Part shown: positions 27,602 to 35,162 of the stretch, in pieces
Position numbering within the stretch: the stretch's first letter is position 1
Layout of the letters: every line of letters begins with the position of its first letter
Origin: Desulfuromonadaceae bacterium
Lineage (GTDB): Bacteria; Desulfobacterota; Desulfuromonadia; Geobacterales; Pseudopelobacteraceae
Direction of reading: 5' to 3'
Assembly (NCBI GenBank): GCA_028686055.1
Contig: JAQUCU010000005.1
Coordinates: forward strand, 1-38,309
DNA length: 38,309 nt
Notes under the pieces: model-generated
What the model saw: the letters and a program-made list of their open reading frames with translations, nothing else
The model's database searches: none
What the model was told of the DNA's origin: nothing
Translations under genes and position numbers: made by a program

Positions 27602-27666
27602 GAATTTTGGATTTTAAATGTAGAATTTAAACCCATAATTCAAAATCCATAATTCAAAATTGGGTT
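27602..27666. repeat. A/T-rich repeat and hairpin segment between nrdR and ribD
   Basis: Two tandem 14-bp units differing only in the last base, CATAATTCAAAATC (27634-27647) and CATAATTCAAAATT (27648-27661), lie between nrdR and ribD. GAATTTTGGATTTT (27602-27615) is complementary to AAAATCCATAATTC with one mismatch, so a hairpin can form. AAACCCA/TGGGTTT brackets the repeats just before the ribD ATG. Function is unknown; translation control of ribD, or simple A/T-rich spacer repeats, are both possible. Confidence 0.6.
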
Positions 27667-27669
27667 TTT

Positions 27670-28773
27670 ATGTCCATCGACACCAAATATATGAAGCGCG
27701 CCCTGATGCTGGCAAAAAAAGGACGTGGCAAAACATATCCGAATCCGGCGGTCGGATGCGTGATTGTAAAGAATGGCGTGATTATCGGAGAGGGATGGCA
27801 TAAACGGGCAGGTGGGCACCATGCCGAAATTCATGCCCTGGAAATGGCCGGCAATGAAGCGCGAGGAGCTGATGTCTATGTAACACTGGAGCCCTGCAGC
27901 CATACCGGGAAGACCCCCCCCTGCAGCGAGGCTCTGATCCGGGCCGGTGTCAAACGGGTTACAGCCGGCATGAGCGACCCGAATCCCCGGGTCAACGGTG
28001 GAGGTTTAAGGGCTCTGCAACAGGCCGGAATTGCGACCTTCTGTGGAGTACTGGAGAATGAATGCCGCGCCATCAACCGCTCCTTCCTGAAATTCATGAC
28101 CACCGGCCAGCCATACGTCACATATAAATGCGCCATGACGCTGGATGGCAAGATAGCAAGCGTCACCGGCGATTCCCGCTGGATCAGCTGTGAAGCATCG
28201 CGCAGAATAGTTCACCGCATGCGGGCTGACAACAATGCGATAATGGTCGGCGTTGATACGATTATCGCGGACAACCCGCAGCTGACTGTTCGTCACATCA
28301 ACGGGAACAACCCACTCAGGATCATCGTCGACAGCCGCCTGCGCACACCGGAGAGTGTTGCTGTATTAAGCGGGCAAATGGCCGGCGGAACTATGATTGC
28401 CACCACCGAAACAAACCCGAAGGTTCATGCCCGGTATCTCAAGGCAGGGGCCCGCCTGCTGATCTGCAATTCAGACAATGGCAGGGTGGATCTGCATGAT
28501 CTATTGAACAAACTGGGGGGACTCGGCATCCATTCACTTCTGCTGGAGGGAGGAAGCCATCTGGCAGGAGAAGCTCTAAAGCATGGTCTGATTGATGAAT
28601 GCGTATTTTTTTATGCACCCAAGGTGGTCGGCAGTGACGGGTTCTCTCCATTTACGATGACCGGCACCACCGATATGGCTCACTCGATAAATTTTTGCGA
28701 TCTCAACATGCGGCGCGTTGGCACTGATATAATGGTTACTGCACGCCCGGAGCGTCAATGTTCACTGGACTGA
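27670..28773 (+). CDS. ribD: Bifunctional diaminohydroxyphosphoribosylaminopyrimidine deaminase / reductase
   Basis: The 367-residue enzyme carries out the second and third steps of riboflavin synthesis. The N-terminal deaminase (about 1-145) has NPAVGCVIV, HAEIHALE and the zinc segment PCSHTGKTPPCSEALI. The C-terminal NADPH-dependent reductase (about 147-360) has KCAMTLDGKIAS, DSRWISCEASR, VGVDTIIADNPQLTVR and LLEGGSHLAGEAL. The ATG at 27670 aligns with known RibD starts but has only a poor ribosome-binding site after a T-run. It overlaps ribE by 16 bp. Confidence 0.96.
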   Translation: MSIDTKYMKRALMLAKKGRGKTYPNPAVGCVIVKNGVIIGEGWHKRAGGHHAEIHALEMAGNEARGADVYVTLEPCSHTGKTPPCSEALIRAGVKRVTAGMSDPNPRVNGGGLRALQQAGIATFCGVLENECRAINRSFLKFMTTGQPYVTYKCAMTLDGKIASVTGDSRWISCEASRRIVHRMRADNNAIMVGVDTIIADNPQLTVRHINGNNPLRIIVDSRLRTPESVAVLSGQMAGGTMIATTETNPKVHARYLKAGARLLICNSDNGRVDLHDLLNKLGGLGIHSLLLEGGSHLAGEALKHGLIDECVFFYAPKVVGSDGFSPFTMTGTTDMAHSINFCDLNMRRVGTDIMVTARPERQCSLD

Positions 28774-29399
28774 TTGAAGACACCGGCCGTGTGGCATCAT
28801 TTAACCGCCATGGAGAAGCCGGAGTATTAGTAGTAGAAACTTCACTGACGACAGCAGATATTGCCATCGGCGACTCGGTTGCCGTCAACGGAGCATGCCT
28901 GACCGTAATCGCCAGCACCCTCCGCACCCTGACCTTTGATGTTTCTCCGGAAAGCATTTCCCGCACATTGATCGGGAAACTCTACAGCGGCAGCCTCGTC
29001 AATCTGGAGCAGGCCCTCAGGATGGGTGACCGCATGGGTGGTCATATTGTCAGCGGTCACGTCGACTGCACAGGGCAGCTGACCCGATTGGAAAACCGTT
29101 CCGGCAACCACCAGTTACATTTCACCCTGCCCCCTGAACATGCACGGTATCTGGTTGAAAAGGGTTCCGTAACGATCGACGGCATAAGTCTGACGGTCAA
29201 TACGGTCTCTCAGGATGCGTTTTCGGTAAATATCATTCCGCATACGTACTCCAGCACCACTCTCGGACAGCTCAGGGCGGGCGACAAAGTCAATATAGAA
29301 ACCGACATTATCGGAAAGTATGTGGAACGCTTGACCTCCCCCTGGCAATCCGGAGGAGGCCTGAATATGAAAATTCTGGCAGAAAATGGATTTATATAG
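28758..29399 (+). CDS. ribE: Riboflavin synthase, alpha subunit type
   Basis: The 213-residue enzyme makes riboflavin from two molecules of 6,7-dimethyl-8-ribityllumazine. Two lumazine-binding half-domains are visible. The first begins MFTGLIEDTGRV and contains GDSVAVNGACLTV; the second contains GSVTIDGISLTVN and the hallmark NIIPHTYSSTTLG. HIVSGHVDCTG lies at the junction. It overlaps ribD (coupled translation) and is followed by 89 bp of A/T-rich spacer before ribBA. The symbol ribC is used for the same enzyme in some species. Confidence 0.96.
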   Translation: MFTGLIEDTGRVASFNRHGEAGVLVVETSLTTADIAIGDSVAVNGACLTVIASTLRTLTFDVSPESISRTLIGKLYSGSLVNLEQALRMGDRMGGHIVSGHVDCTGQLTRLENRSGNHQLHFTLPPEHARYLVEKGSVTIDGISLTVNTVSQDAFSVNIIPHTYSSTTLGQLRAGDKVNIETDIIGKYVERLTSPWQSGGGLNMKILAENGFI

Positions 29400-29488
29400 A
29401 ACAATTTGGGATGTTGCATTCTGACTGTTGATACAAATTCAACCTATTAAACTTAAAATAAAAAATTGCAGTTTAGAAAGGGATTTAA

Positions 29489-30694
29489 ATGTCCGTAGCA
29501 ACTATTGAAGAAGCAATCGAAGATATCCGTCAGGGAAAAATGGTCATTCTGGTTGATGACGAGGACCGTGAGAACGAAGGGGATCTTACTCTGGCAGCCG
29601 AGGCTGCTACACCGGAAAATATCAACTTCATGGCAAAATACGGTCGGGGTCTGATCTGTCTGACTCTGACGACAGAAAAATGCGATGAACTCGGACTGCT
29701 GCCAATGGTGCGCAATAACACCTCCCCCTTCGAGACAGCTTTTACCGTATCGATCGAAGCCAAACATGGTGTAACAACCGGAATCTCAGCGGCTGACCGG
29801 GCCCACACGATTTTAACCGCCGTCGCTGACAATGCCAGCAAAGAAGACTTGGTCAGTCCCGGTCATATTTTCCCCCTCAGAGCCCGCAAAGGCGGCGTAC
29901 TCGTGCGATTGGGACAGACCGAGGGTTCAGTTGATCTGGCGCGTCTGGCTGGAATGAAACCGGCCGGGGTTATATGCGAAATAATGAATGAAGATGGCAC
30001 AATGGCCCGTATGCCGGAATTAAAGGTATTTGCAAAAAAACATGGCATAAAAGTCTGCACAATTGCCGACCTTGTGGCCTACCGCCTTAAGAACGAAAGA
30101 TTGGTACGAACCGTAGCCGAGGCGAACCTGCCATCCTCTTTCGGGGGTGAATGGAAAGCTTTCGGTTTTGAGAGCGACATTGACAAGCTTGAACATATAG
30201 CACTCGTAAAGGGAGAACTTAAAAAAGACCAGCCTGTGCTGGTCAGAGTCCATTCGGAATGTCTGACTGGAGATGTTCTGGGAAGTCAACGCTGCGACTG
30301 CGGCGAGCAACTTCATCGCGCGATGAAGCAGATTGCGGCGGAGGGAAGCGGAGTGATTCTGTACATGCGCCAAGAGGGACGCGGCATCGGCCTGGTCAAC
30401 AAACTGAAAGCGTATGAACTGCAGGACCAGGGGCGTGATACGGTTGAAGCCAATCTGGAGCTCGGTTTCAAGGCTGATCTGCGCGACTACGGGATCGGTG
30501 CCCAGATTCTGCTGGCTCTCGGCATCACCAAGATCCGCCTGCTGACCAACAACCCGAAAAAACTGATCGGTCTGCAAGGGTACGGCATCGATATTGTTGA
30601 GCGGGTCTCTATAGAAACGGAACCGAACGAAACAAACCGGGACTATCTTGAAACCAAACGCAAAAAGATGGGACACATGTTGGAGAACCTGTGA
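29489..30694 (+). CDS. ribBA: Bifunctional 3,4-dihydroxy-2-butanone-4-phosphate synthase / GTP cyclohydrolase II
   Basis: The 401-residue fusion supplies both precursors of riboflavin. The N-terminal RibB part (about 1-200) has [22 protein letters not shown]-like [13 protein letters not shown] and [10 protein letters not shown]. The C-terminal RibA part (about 205-400) has the zinc site [30 protein letters not shown], and LLTNNPKKL near the end. All key residues are in place, so both activities are expected. The ribosome-binding site is AAAGGGA. ribH, which often comes next, is missing. Confidence 0.96.
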   Translation: MSVATIEEAIEDIRQGKMVILVDDEDRENEGDLTLAAEAATPENINFMAKYGRGLICLTLTTEKCDELGLLPMVRNNTSPFETAFTVSIEAKHGVTTGISAADRAHTILTAVADNASKEDLVSPGHIFPLRARKGGVLVRLGQTEGSVDLARLAGMKPAGVICEIMNEDGTMARMPELKVFAKKHGIKVCTIADLVAYRLKNERLVRTVAEANLPSSFGGEWKAFGFESDIDKLEHIALVKGELKKDQPVLVRVHSECLTGDVLGSQRCDCGEQLHRAMKQIAAEGSGVILYMRQEGRGIGLVNKLKAYELQDQGRDTVEANLELGFKADLRDYGIGAQILLALGITKIRLLTNNPKKLIGLQGYGIDIVERVSIETEPNETNRDYLETKRKKMGHMLENL

Positions 30695-31248
30695 TGAGAA
30701 TCCTTCTGCACACCTGCTGTGGGCCATGCGCTCTCTTTCCGCTGCGGCAGTTGCGCGGAGCCGGCCACGATGTGACCGGTTTTTTCTACAACAACAATAT
30801 TCACCCTTATCAGGAGTACGCCAGGCGGCGGGACACAGCTGTGCAAATGGCAGAGCAGGAGGCAATGCCCCTGATGGTGCGCGACGACTACGATCTGGAA
30901 GGTTTTCTGGCGCACGTTGCCGCTGAACCTGACAAACGCTGCAACTACTGCTATTCATCTCGCCTTCGGGCGGCTGCACAGGCTGCTGCTGAAGGCGGTT
31001 TTGAAGCATTTACCGCATCGCTGCTCTACAGCAGGTACCAGAAGCATGATGAAATCAGGGCCCTCGGGGAACAGATCGGTAGTGAATACGGGGTACCGTT
31101 TCACTATCAGGACTTTAGATCAGGATGGCAGGAAGGAATCAGGCTCTCAAAAGAGCTGGGACTGTATCGTCAACAGTACTGCGGCTGCATCTACAGCGAG
31201 AAGGAACGGTATAGGCAACAGGAGAAAGAGTCGAGGAAATCAGGTTAA
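30694..31248 (+). CDS. queH: Epoxyqueuosine reductase QueH (DUF208)
   Basis: The 184-residue protein belongs to the QueH family, a non-orthologous replacement of QueG that reduces epoxyqueuosine to queuosine in tRNA anticodons. It has the Cys-rich motifs HTCCGPC (residues 6-12), DKRCNYCYSSRL and QQYCGC, which bind an iron-sulfur cluster and a second metal, and FYNNNIHPYQEYARRR after the first motif. I use the ATG at 30694 in a TGATG junction with ribBA; a GTG one codon upstream is also possible. No other queuosine gene is near. Its place at the end of the riboflavin genes looks incidental. Confidence 0.92.
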   Translation: MRILLHTCCGPCALFPLRQLRGAGHDVTGFFYNNNIHPYQEYARRRDTAVQMAEQEAMPLMVRDDYDLEGFLAHVAAEPDKRCNYCYSSRLRAAAQAAAEGGFEAFTASLLYSRYQKHDEIRALGEQIGSEYGVPFHYQDFRSGWQEGIRLSKELGLYRQQYCGCIYSEKERYRQQEKESRKSG

Positions 31249-31277
31249 ATACAGGGGATAAGGTATATGGTGCAGAC

Positions 31278-31493
31278 ATGGGGAATTTCGGAAAACCGCT
31301 GATCGTCATGGGACTGTTTCTGACAGTTGCCGGGCTGGTTATCTACTTTAATCCAAAGCTCCCAACCTGGCTCGGCAGACTGCCAGGGGACTTCGCCTTC
31401 AAGCGAGACAATTTCAGCTTTTACTTTCCGCTCGCAACCTGCCTGCTGATCTCAGCAATTCTTTCGTTCGTTCTTTGGCTGTTCAGGAAATAA
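31278..31493 (+). CDS. Small membrane protein, DUF2905 family
   Basis: The 71-residue protein has two hydrophobic helices (about 5-24 and 46-67). A loop between them contains NPKLPTWLGRLPGDFAFKRDNFSFYFP, where the LPGDF..KR.NF.FYFP pattern defines DUF2905 (positions about 25-50). It should sit in the inner membrane with both ends on one side. No function is known to me. It is the last gene of the plus-strand operon, 29 bp after queH and 28 bp before the terminator. Confidence 0.88.
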   Translation: MGNFGKPLIVMGLFLTVAGLVIYFNPKLPTWLGRLPGDFAFKRDNFSFYFPLATCLLISAILSFVLWLFRK

Positions 31494-31521
31494 ACCGTTT
31501 CTGATTCGGAAATCAAGCAAC

Positions 31522-31550
31522 AAAAAACCCGTGTTGCCACGGGTTTTTTT
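31522..31550 (+). terminator. Strong bidirectional intrinsic terminator
   Basis: The stem CCCGTG (31528-31533) pairs with CACGGG (31538-31543) around TTGC, flanked by six A residues on the left and seven T residues on the right. On the plus strand it ends the rib operon. On the minus strand the A-run becomes a T-run and ends the ferredoxin transcript, whose stop codon is at 31574. Confidence 0.93.
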
Positions 31551-31573
31551 ATTTACATTGTTATCAATTTCAA

Positions 31574-31741
31574 TTAGGCATGGATAGCGCTTACGGGGCA
31601 GGTATCAACACATGCTCCGCAGTCGATGCAGGTATCTGCGTCGATAACACGCTTTCCGCCCTGCTCGCTGATAGCGTTAACAGGACAGGAATCCTCACAT
31701 GCTGCACAGTTTGTGCAATCATCAGTAATAGTATGGGCCAC
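31574..31741 (-). CDS. 2[4Fe-4S] ferredoxin
   Basis: A 55-residue protein is encoded from a GTG start. It has two cluster-binding motifs, CTNCAACEDSCP (Cys9, 12, 15 and 19) and CIDCGACVDTCP (Cys38, 41, 44 and 48), related by internal duplication and each followed by V(N/S)AI. This is the classical clostridial-type low-potential ferredoxin, an electron carrier for enzymes such as pyruvate or 2-oxoglutarate ferredoxin oxidoreductases. The start is firmly set by AAGGAGGTG 5 nt upstream (31747-31755 in plus coordinates). Its short length and GTG start make it easy to miss. Its neighbour ackA fits acetate/acetyl-CoA metabolism. Confidence 0.95.
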   Translation of the reverse strand: MAHTITDDCTNCAACEDSCPVNAISEQGGKRVIDADTCIDCGACVDTCPVSAIHA

Positions 31742-31761
31742 AATTTCACCTCCTTGTTAGA

Positions 31762-31785
31762 TTAGCTCACCGGGTGGTGAGCTAA
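31762..31785 (-). promoter_or_regulatory. Perfect palindrome at the start of the ferredoxin transcript
   Basis: A 10-bp perfect inverted repeat, TTAGCTCACC and GGTGAGCTAA, has a 4-bp centre. It lies immediately before the ribosome-binding site and starts close to the transcription start predicted from the promoter at 31790-31818. It could be an operator for a dimeric repressor or a 5' hairpin that stabilises a highly expressed mRNA. Confidence 0.65.
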
Positions 31786-31789
31786 GTGT

Positions 31790-31818
31790 GATGTACCATA
31801 CCGTTTTTTAAATGTCCA
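31790..31818 (-). promoter_or_regulatory. Possible promoter of the ferredoxin gene
   Basis: On the minus strand TGGACA (31818-31813), a 17-bp spacer and TACATC (31795-31790) are found. The -35 box is good and the -10 box weak. The gap 31786-31987 also has to hold the ackA promoter. T-rich DNA with TATAGTATAAC near 31947-31957 is a candidate -10 region, but I see no convincing -35 box for it. Confidence 0.4.
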
Positions 31819-31987
31819 GAAAAAGAAATCAGCTCTCAGGCAAATCCACCTGCACATATTTTGTTGAATTCAAATCCTGTTCCGTGTATATATCAAAAAC
31901 AGTTTTATTACAGCTAGTTATTTTAGTTTAGTTGTTTTTTTTTACTTATAGTATAACTAATTCAACGTTTATCTGAAGGGAGCACAC

Positions 31988-33253
31988 ATGATTATCATGG
32001 CACTGAACTGCGGAAGCTCATCAGTAAAATACCAGCTTTTTGATTGGCATAAAATGGAGGTTGTCGCAAAAGGCATGGTAGAACGCGTTATTATCGGCGG
32101 TTCATTTATCATGCACGAAATCCCCGGTCGTGATAATTTTCATCATGAGCAGGAGTGCGCCAATCATCAGGAAGCAATCGACCTGGTCATCAAGACCGTT
32201 ATAGATCCGGTTCATGGTGTTCTGAAAAGCGTTGACGAGATATCTGCAGTCGGTCACAGGGTCGTGCATGGCGGCGAAAAGTTCACCTGTTCCGTACTGA
32301 TCGATGAAAGTGTGCTGGATGCGGTCAAAGATGTGCAGCATCTGGCCCCCCTGCACAATCCGCCTAATATAGAAGGTATAGAAGCGGCACAGGCCCTCAT
32401 GCCGAACGTGCCGCATGTTGCCATTTTTGACACCGCTTTTCATCAGACTATGCCTGAGCACGCCTACATCTATCCCCTACCCTATGAATGGTATGAGAAG
32501 CACCAGGTTCGCCGCTACGGTTTCCATGGCACATCTCACCTGTATGTATCCAAGCGCGCTGCAGTTCTGCTCGGCAAGGACCCAAAAGAAACAAACATCA
32601 TCACGATGCATATAGGCAATGGAGTTTCACATTGCGCCATTAAAAACGGCATTTCAGTAGACACCACCATGGGACTTACCCCTCTTGAAGGTGCGGTCAT
32701 GGGCACACGTTGCGGTGATATCGACCCGGCAATCCCGGCTTTCATGATGCAGAAGGACAATCTTTCAGCCAAGGAAATTGACAGCATTCTTAACAAAAAA
32801 AGCGGAGTAATGGGTATTACCGGCCGCTTCACGGATCGCCGTGACGTTATTGAGCATGCCAATGCAGGAGATAAACGCTGCCAACTGTCTCTGGACATTG
32901 AATCATACCGATTAAAAAAGTACATCGGGGCTTTCATGGCTGCAGTTGGCAAAATTGATGCGGTAGTGTTCACTGCCGGTGTCGGAGAAATGGGCTCTGT
33001 GATACGCGAAAAAGCGATCGAAGGACTTGAACATATCGGTATTATCCTCGACCGTGAGCGGAACAACGGTGCCATGACCCGTAAGCGGGAAACACTGATT
33101 ACAACTGATGACTCTCCGGTCAAGGTGTTCGTAATCCCGACCGATGAGGAACTGGTTTTTACCGAAGATGTCGTTGGCATACTGAACGGGACCTACACCG
33201 ATCATATGCATTTCCAGTATTCATTTGCAAAACCTGATTTCGTCAGGAAATAA
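31988..33253 (+). CDS. ackA: Acetate kinase
   Basis: The 421-residue enzyme interconverts acetate + ATP and acetyl phosphate + ADP. It has the N-terminal signature MALNCGSSSVKYQLF, the second signature VGHRVVHGGEKF, the catalytic region VAIFDTAFHQTMP, YGFHGTSHLYVS, and the nucleotide-binding segments HIGNGVSHCAIKNG and FTAGVGEMGSVIRE. The length is slightly above the 400 residues common elsewhere. AGGGAG sets the ATG at 31988. The gene is flanked by terminators on both sides, so it is a single-gene unit; phosphotransacetylase (pta), often its partner, is not next to it. Confidence 0.96.
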   Translation: MIIMALNCGSSSVKYQLFDWHKMEVVAKGMVERVIIGGSFIMHEIPGRDNFHHEQECANHQEAIDLVIKTVIDPVHGVLKSVDEISAVGHRVVHGGEKFTCSVLIDESVLDAVKDVQHLAPLHNPPNIEGIEAAQALMPNVPHVAIFDTAFHQTMPEHAYIYPLPYEWYEKHQVRRYGFHGTSHLYVSKRAAVLLGKDPKETNIITMHIGNGVSHCAIKNGISVDTTMGLTPLEGAVMGTRCGDIDPAIPAFMMQKDNLSAKEIDSILNKKSGVMGITGRFTDRRDVIEHANAGDKRCQLSLDIESYRLKKYIGAFMAAVGKIDAVVFTAGVGEMGSVIREKAIEGLEHIGIILDRERNNGAMTRKRETLITTDDSPVKVFVIPTDEELVFTEDVVGILNGTYTDHMHFQYSFAKPDFVRK

Positions 33254-33280
33254 TCGGGTTTATCATTGAGATGAACGAGA

Positions 33281-33306
33281 AAAACCGGCGCTATGCCGGT
33301 TTTTTT
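33281..33306 (+). terminator. Bidirectional intrinsic terminator between ackA and truD
   Basis: CCGGC (33285-33289) pairs with GCCGG (33295-33299) around GCTAT. Flanking A and T runs extend the stem, and T residues run to 33306. It ends ackA on the plus strand. The A-run 33280-33284 gives a T-run on the minus strand, so it can also end truD, whose stop is at 33377. Confidence 0.92.
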
Positions 33307-33376
33307 GTGGGAAAAATAAAGACTCGGAGAAATAAAACTGGTAAAACTTGGCGCGGTAAAAATTTTATTTTTAAAT

Positions 33377-34600
33377 TCAAAAACTTTTAGTAATCTCCCG
33401 AAGCAGCGATGTAGCATATGATCCTTTCGGCAGAGTAAATTCCACCGTCACAGTATCACCTGAAGAGCTCCAGGACATATCGCTCGGCGGGACCCGCAGC
33501 GGTCTCCGTTCACCCTCCATCCGCAGACCACCCGACAGGTCAAAGGCAGGCAGATCCAACCCAGCCTGTTCAAGAACTTCACGTTCGAGCTCCCACACCG
33601 CACCTTCCGGACGCTTCATGCTGCAGCCGAACATCGGCCCACTGGCCGATATTTCAAACGCTGCAGCCCTTTCTGCCTCAGCAGCAACATCTTCAACAAG
33701 AAAACAGGCGCCGTTGACATGTTTAAAGGCCAGATCACCGGTCTTCAAACCGTCAAGATGTTCAATCCTTCGTGCCACAACCTGATCGAAAAGAAAAGAC
33801 TGTGCCGCAGACAGATACAGTTTTTTCAGACGGGGATGAACAGCGGAGAAGGCTTTTTCATATCCTTCCGGACGGGAGATCAGACGCTGCAGCACGTCAC
33901 GCTCGGTGCGACAGTGACGAGGGAACAGACGGAGCGCTTCCTCCGGGTCACCATGACGATAGGCACTGATTGCAGATGACCAGTCCTGGTCACGCACAGC
34001 ATCCTGTGCACCGATCAGGTGATCCACGCATCCCCGCCAATCCCGCCGCAGTATGGCCGCACCGACCAAATGAGAATTACTCTGGGCACCATAGCGCTGA
34101 TAGCCGAAATAATTCGGAACGCCACGCTTGGCAAGTATATCCAGAATCGCCGGCACACGTTGTACGTCAGCGTTTGAAACACCACGAACCACGACACGGA
34201 AGCGATTCCCCCTGAGATGCCCGATCTTGAGCTTGTTTGAGTGTCGCACTGCCGAGATTACTTTGACTCCGTCCAAATCCAGGGCGAGCGCACTCTCCGG
34301 TTTAACCCACTGGATGGAAATGGTCTGGCGGGTAATGCCGACGGCATCCTTCATGCCGGCATAGCCGATGTTGTGTTCCGGGACCTTCAGACCCTGCGCA
34401 ATGCGGCGGATTGCCTCCAGGGTTGTGATGCCGCATTTCTCAATAGTCAGGTAGCAGTGTTCGCCGGAACCGCATGGTAAATAGGCCGGGATTTCCGTTA
34501 CAATAAAATCGACGGGAGATTCTTTTATGATCCCGCCGATGCCGGGAATCTGACCAGTCAGATATGAATGGCGCAGTGTCGCACCGGAGTATTCAATCAC
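33377..34600 (-). CDS. truD: tRNA pseudouridine(13) synthase TruD
   Basis: The enzyme makes pseudouridine at position 13 of certain tRNAs. The 407-residue protein has PGIGGIIKESPVDFIVTEIP, the catalytic Asp85 in the GYAGMKDAVGITRQ motif, and NYFGYQRYG, the TruD signature in the inserted domain region. I chose the GTG at 34600, which overlaps the trmL stop (GTGA) and has GGAGG 6 nt upstream. An in-frame ATG at 34615 would add five residues. It lies with trmL, another tRNA-modifying enzyme, forming a two-gene operon. Confidence 0.93.
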   Translation of the reverse strand: MIEYSGATLRHSYLTGQIPGIGGIIKESPVDFIVTEIPAYLPCGSGEHCYLTIEKCGITTLEAIRRIAQGLKVPEHNIGYAGMKDAVGITRQTISIQWVKPESALALDLDGVKVISAVRHSNKLKIGHLRGNRFRVVVRGVSNADVQRVPAILDILAKRGVPNYFGYQRYGAQSNSHLVGAAILRRDWRGCVDHLIGAQDAVRDQDWSSAISAYRHGDPEEALRLFPRHCRTERDVLQRLISRPEGYEKAFSAVHPRLKKLYLSAAQSFLFDQVVARRIEHLDGLKTGDLAFKHVNGACFLVEDVAAEAERAAAFEISASGPMFGCSMKRPEGAVWELEREVLEQAGLDLPAFDLSGGLRMEGERRPLRVPPSDMSWSSSGDTVTVEFTLPKGSYATSLLREITKSF

Positions 34601-35061
34601 CTGATCCCTCCGCATTGACGCAACGCTTCATACAGCACGATTCCGGCCGAGGTGGAAAGATTGAGACTGCGCACTTTATCCGACGGCATCGGAATAGTAA
34701 ATGATGTATCGGGGTTGGCACGCAGGAGATCTTCAGGCAACCCCTTCGTCTCTTTACCGAAAACGATGTAATCCCCCGGTTGAAACCCTGCACTCAGATA
34801 GCTCCGCTCAACCTTGGTGCTCAGATAGAAGAAGCGTCCCCCCGAAGCGGCAGATTGCAGCGTTTCCAGATTAGGCCACAGCTTGAGAGAGACAAATTCC
34901 CAGTAGTCGAGGCCGGCCCGTTTGAGGTACCGGTCATCGAGGGAGAATCCGAGTTTCCCCACCAGATGGAGCATTGTGCCGGTAGCAGCACACAAACGGG
35001 CTATATTGCCGGTGTTGGGAGGGATTTCAGGTTCGATAAGCACGATATTGAATGGTTTCAT
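34597..35061 (-). CDS. trmL: tRNA (cytidine(34)-2'-O)-methyltransferase TrmL, SPOUT family
   Basis: The 154-residue SPOUT methyltransferase methylates the wobble ribose in some tRNAs. It has the three SPOUT motifs: IEPEIPPNTGNIARLCAATG near the N terminus (ends I and G), DYIVFGKETKGLPEDLL, and IPMPSDKVRSLNLSTSAGIVLYEALRQ near the C terminus, where the trefoil knot forms. I start it at ATG 35061, as in E. coli TrmL; a GTG at 35079 would add six residues. Neither start has a good ribosome-binding site. It is upstream of truD in the same unit. Confidence 0.92.
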   Translation of the reverse strand: MKPFNIVLIEPEIPPNTGNIARLCAATGTMLHLVGKLGFSLDDRYLKRAGLDYWEFVSLKLWPNLETLQSAASGGRFFYLSTKVERSYLSAGFQPGDYIVFGKETKGLPEDLLRANPDTSFTIPMPSDKVRSLNLSTSAGIVLYEALRQCGGIR

Positions 35062-35097
35062 GGTTCGAATGTATACCACTATTTACCGCCCGCATGC

Positions 35098-35126
35098 TTG
35101 CATTTTTTTCTCTGCAGGGCTATTGT
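35098..35126 (+). promoter_or_regulatory. Predicted sigma-70 promoter of serA
   Basis: TTGCAT (35098-35103), a 17-bp spacer and TATTGT (35121-35126) precede serA. The start would be near 35133, 30 nt before the ATG at 35163. It lies in the 101-bp divergent gap between trmL and serA; I could not find a comparable promoter for trmL. Confidence 0.55.
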
Positions 35127-35162
35127 GCAAGATCAAATTCCATAGCATCCGGAGATTCGATC

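Noticed and set aside
27630-27669. AAACCCA...TGGGTTTTT before ribD as an intrinsic terminator
   Set aside because: The stem is only about seven A/T-rich pairs with a 25-nt loop, and the T-run leads straight into the ribD start; an attenuator cannot be excluded but a terminator is unlikely.
30020-31009. Minus-strand frame of 329 codons opposite ribBA and queH
   Set aside because: Spans two certain genes in antisense, with no recognisable domain and no ribosome-binding site.
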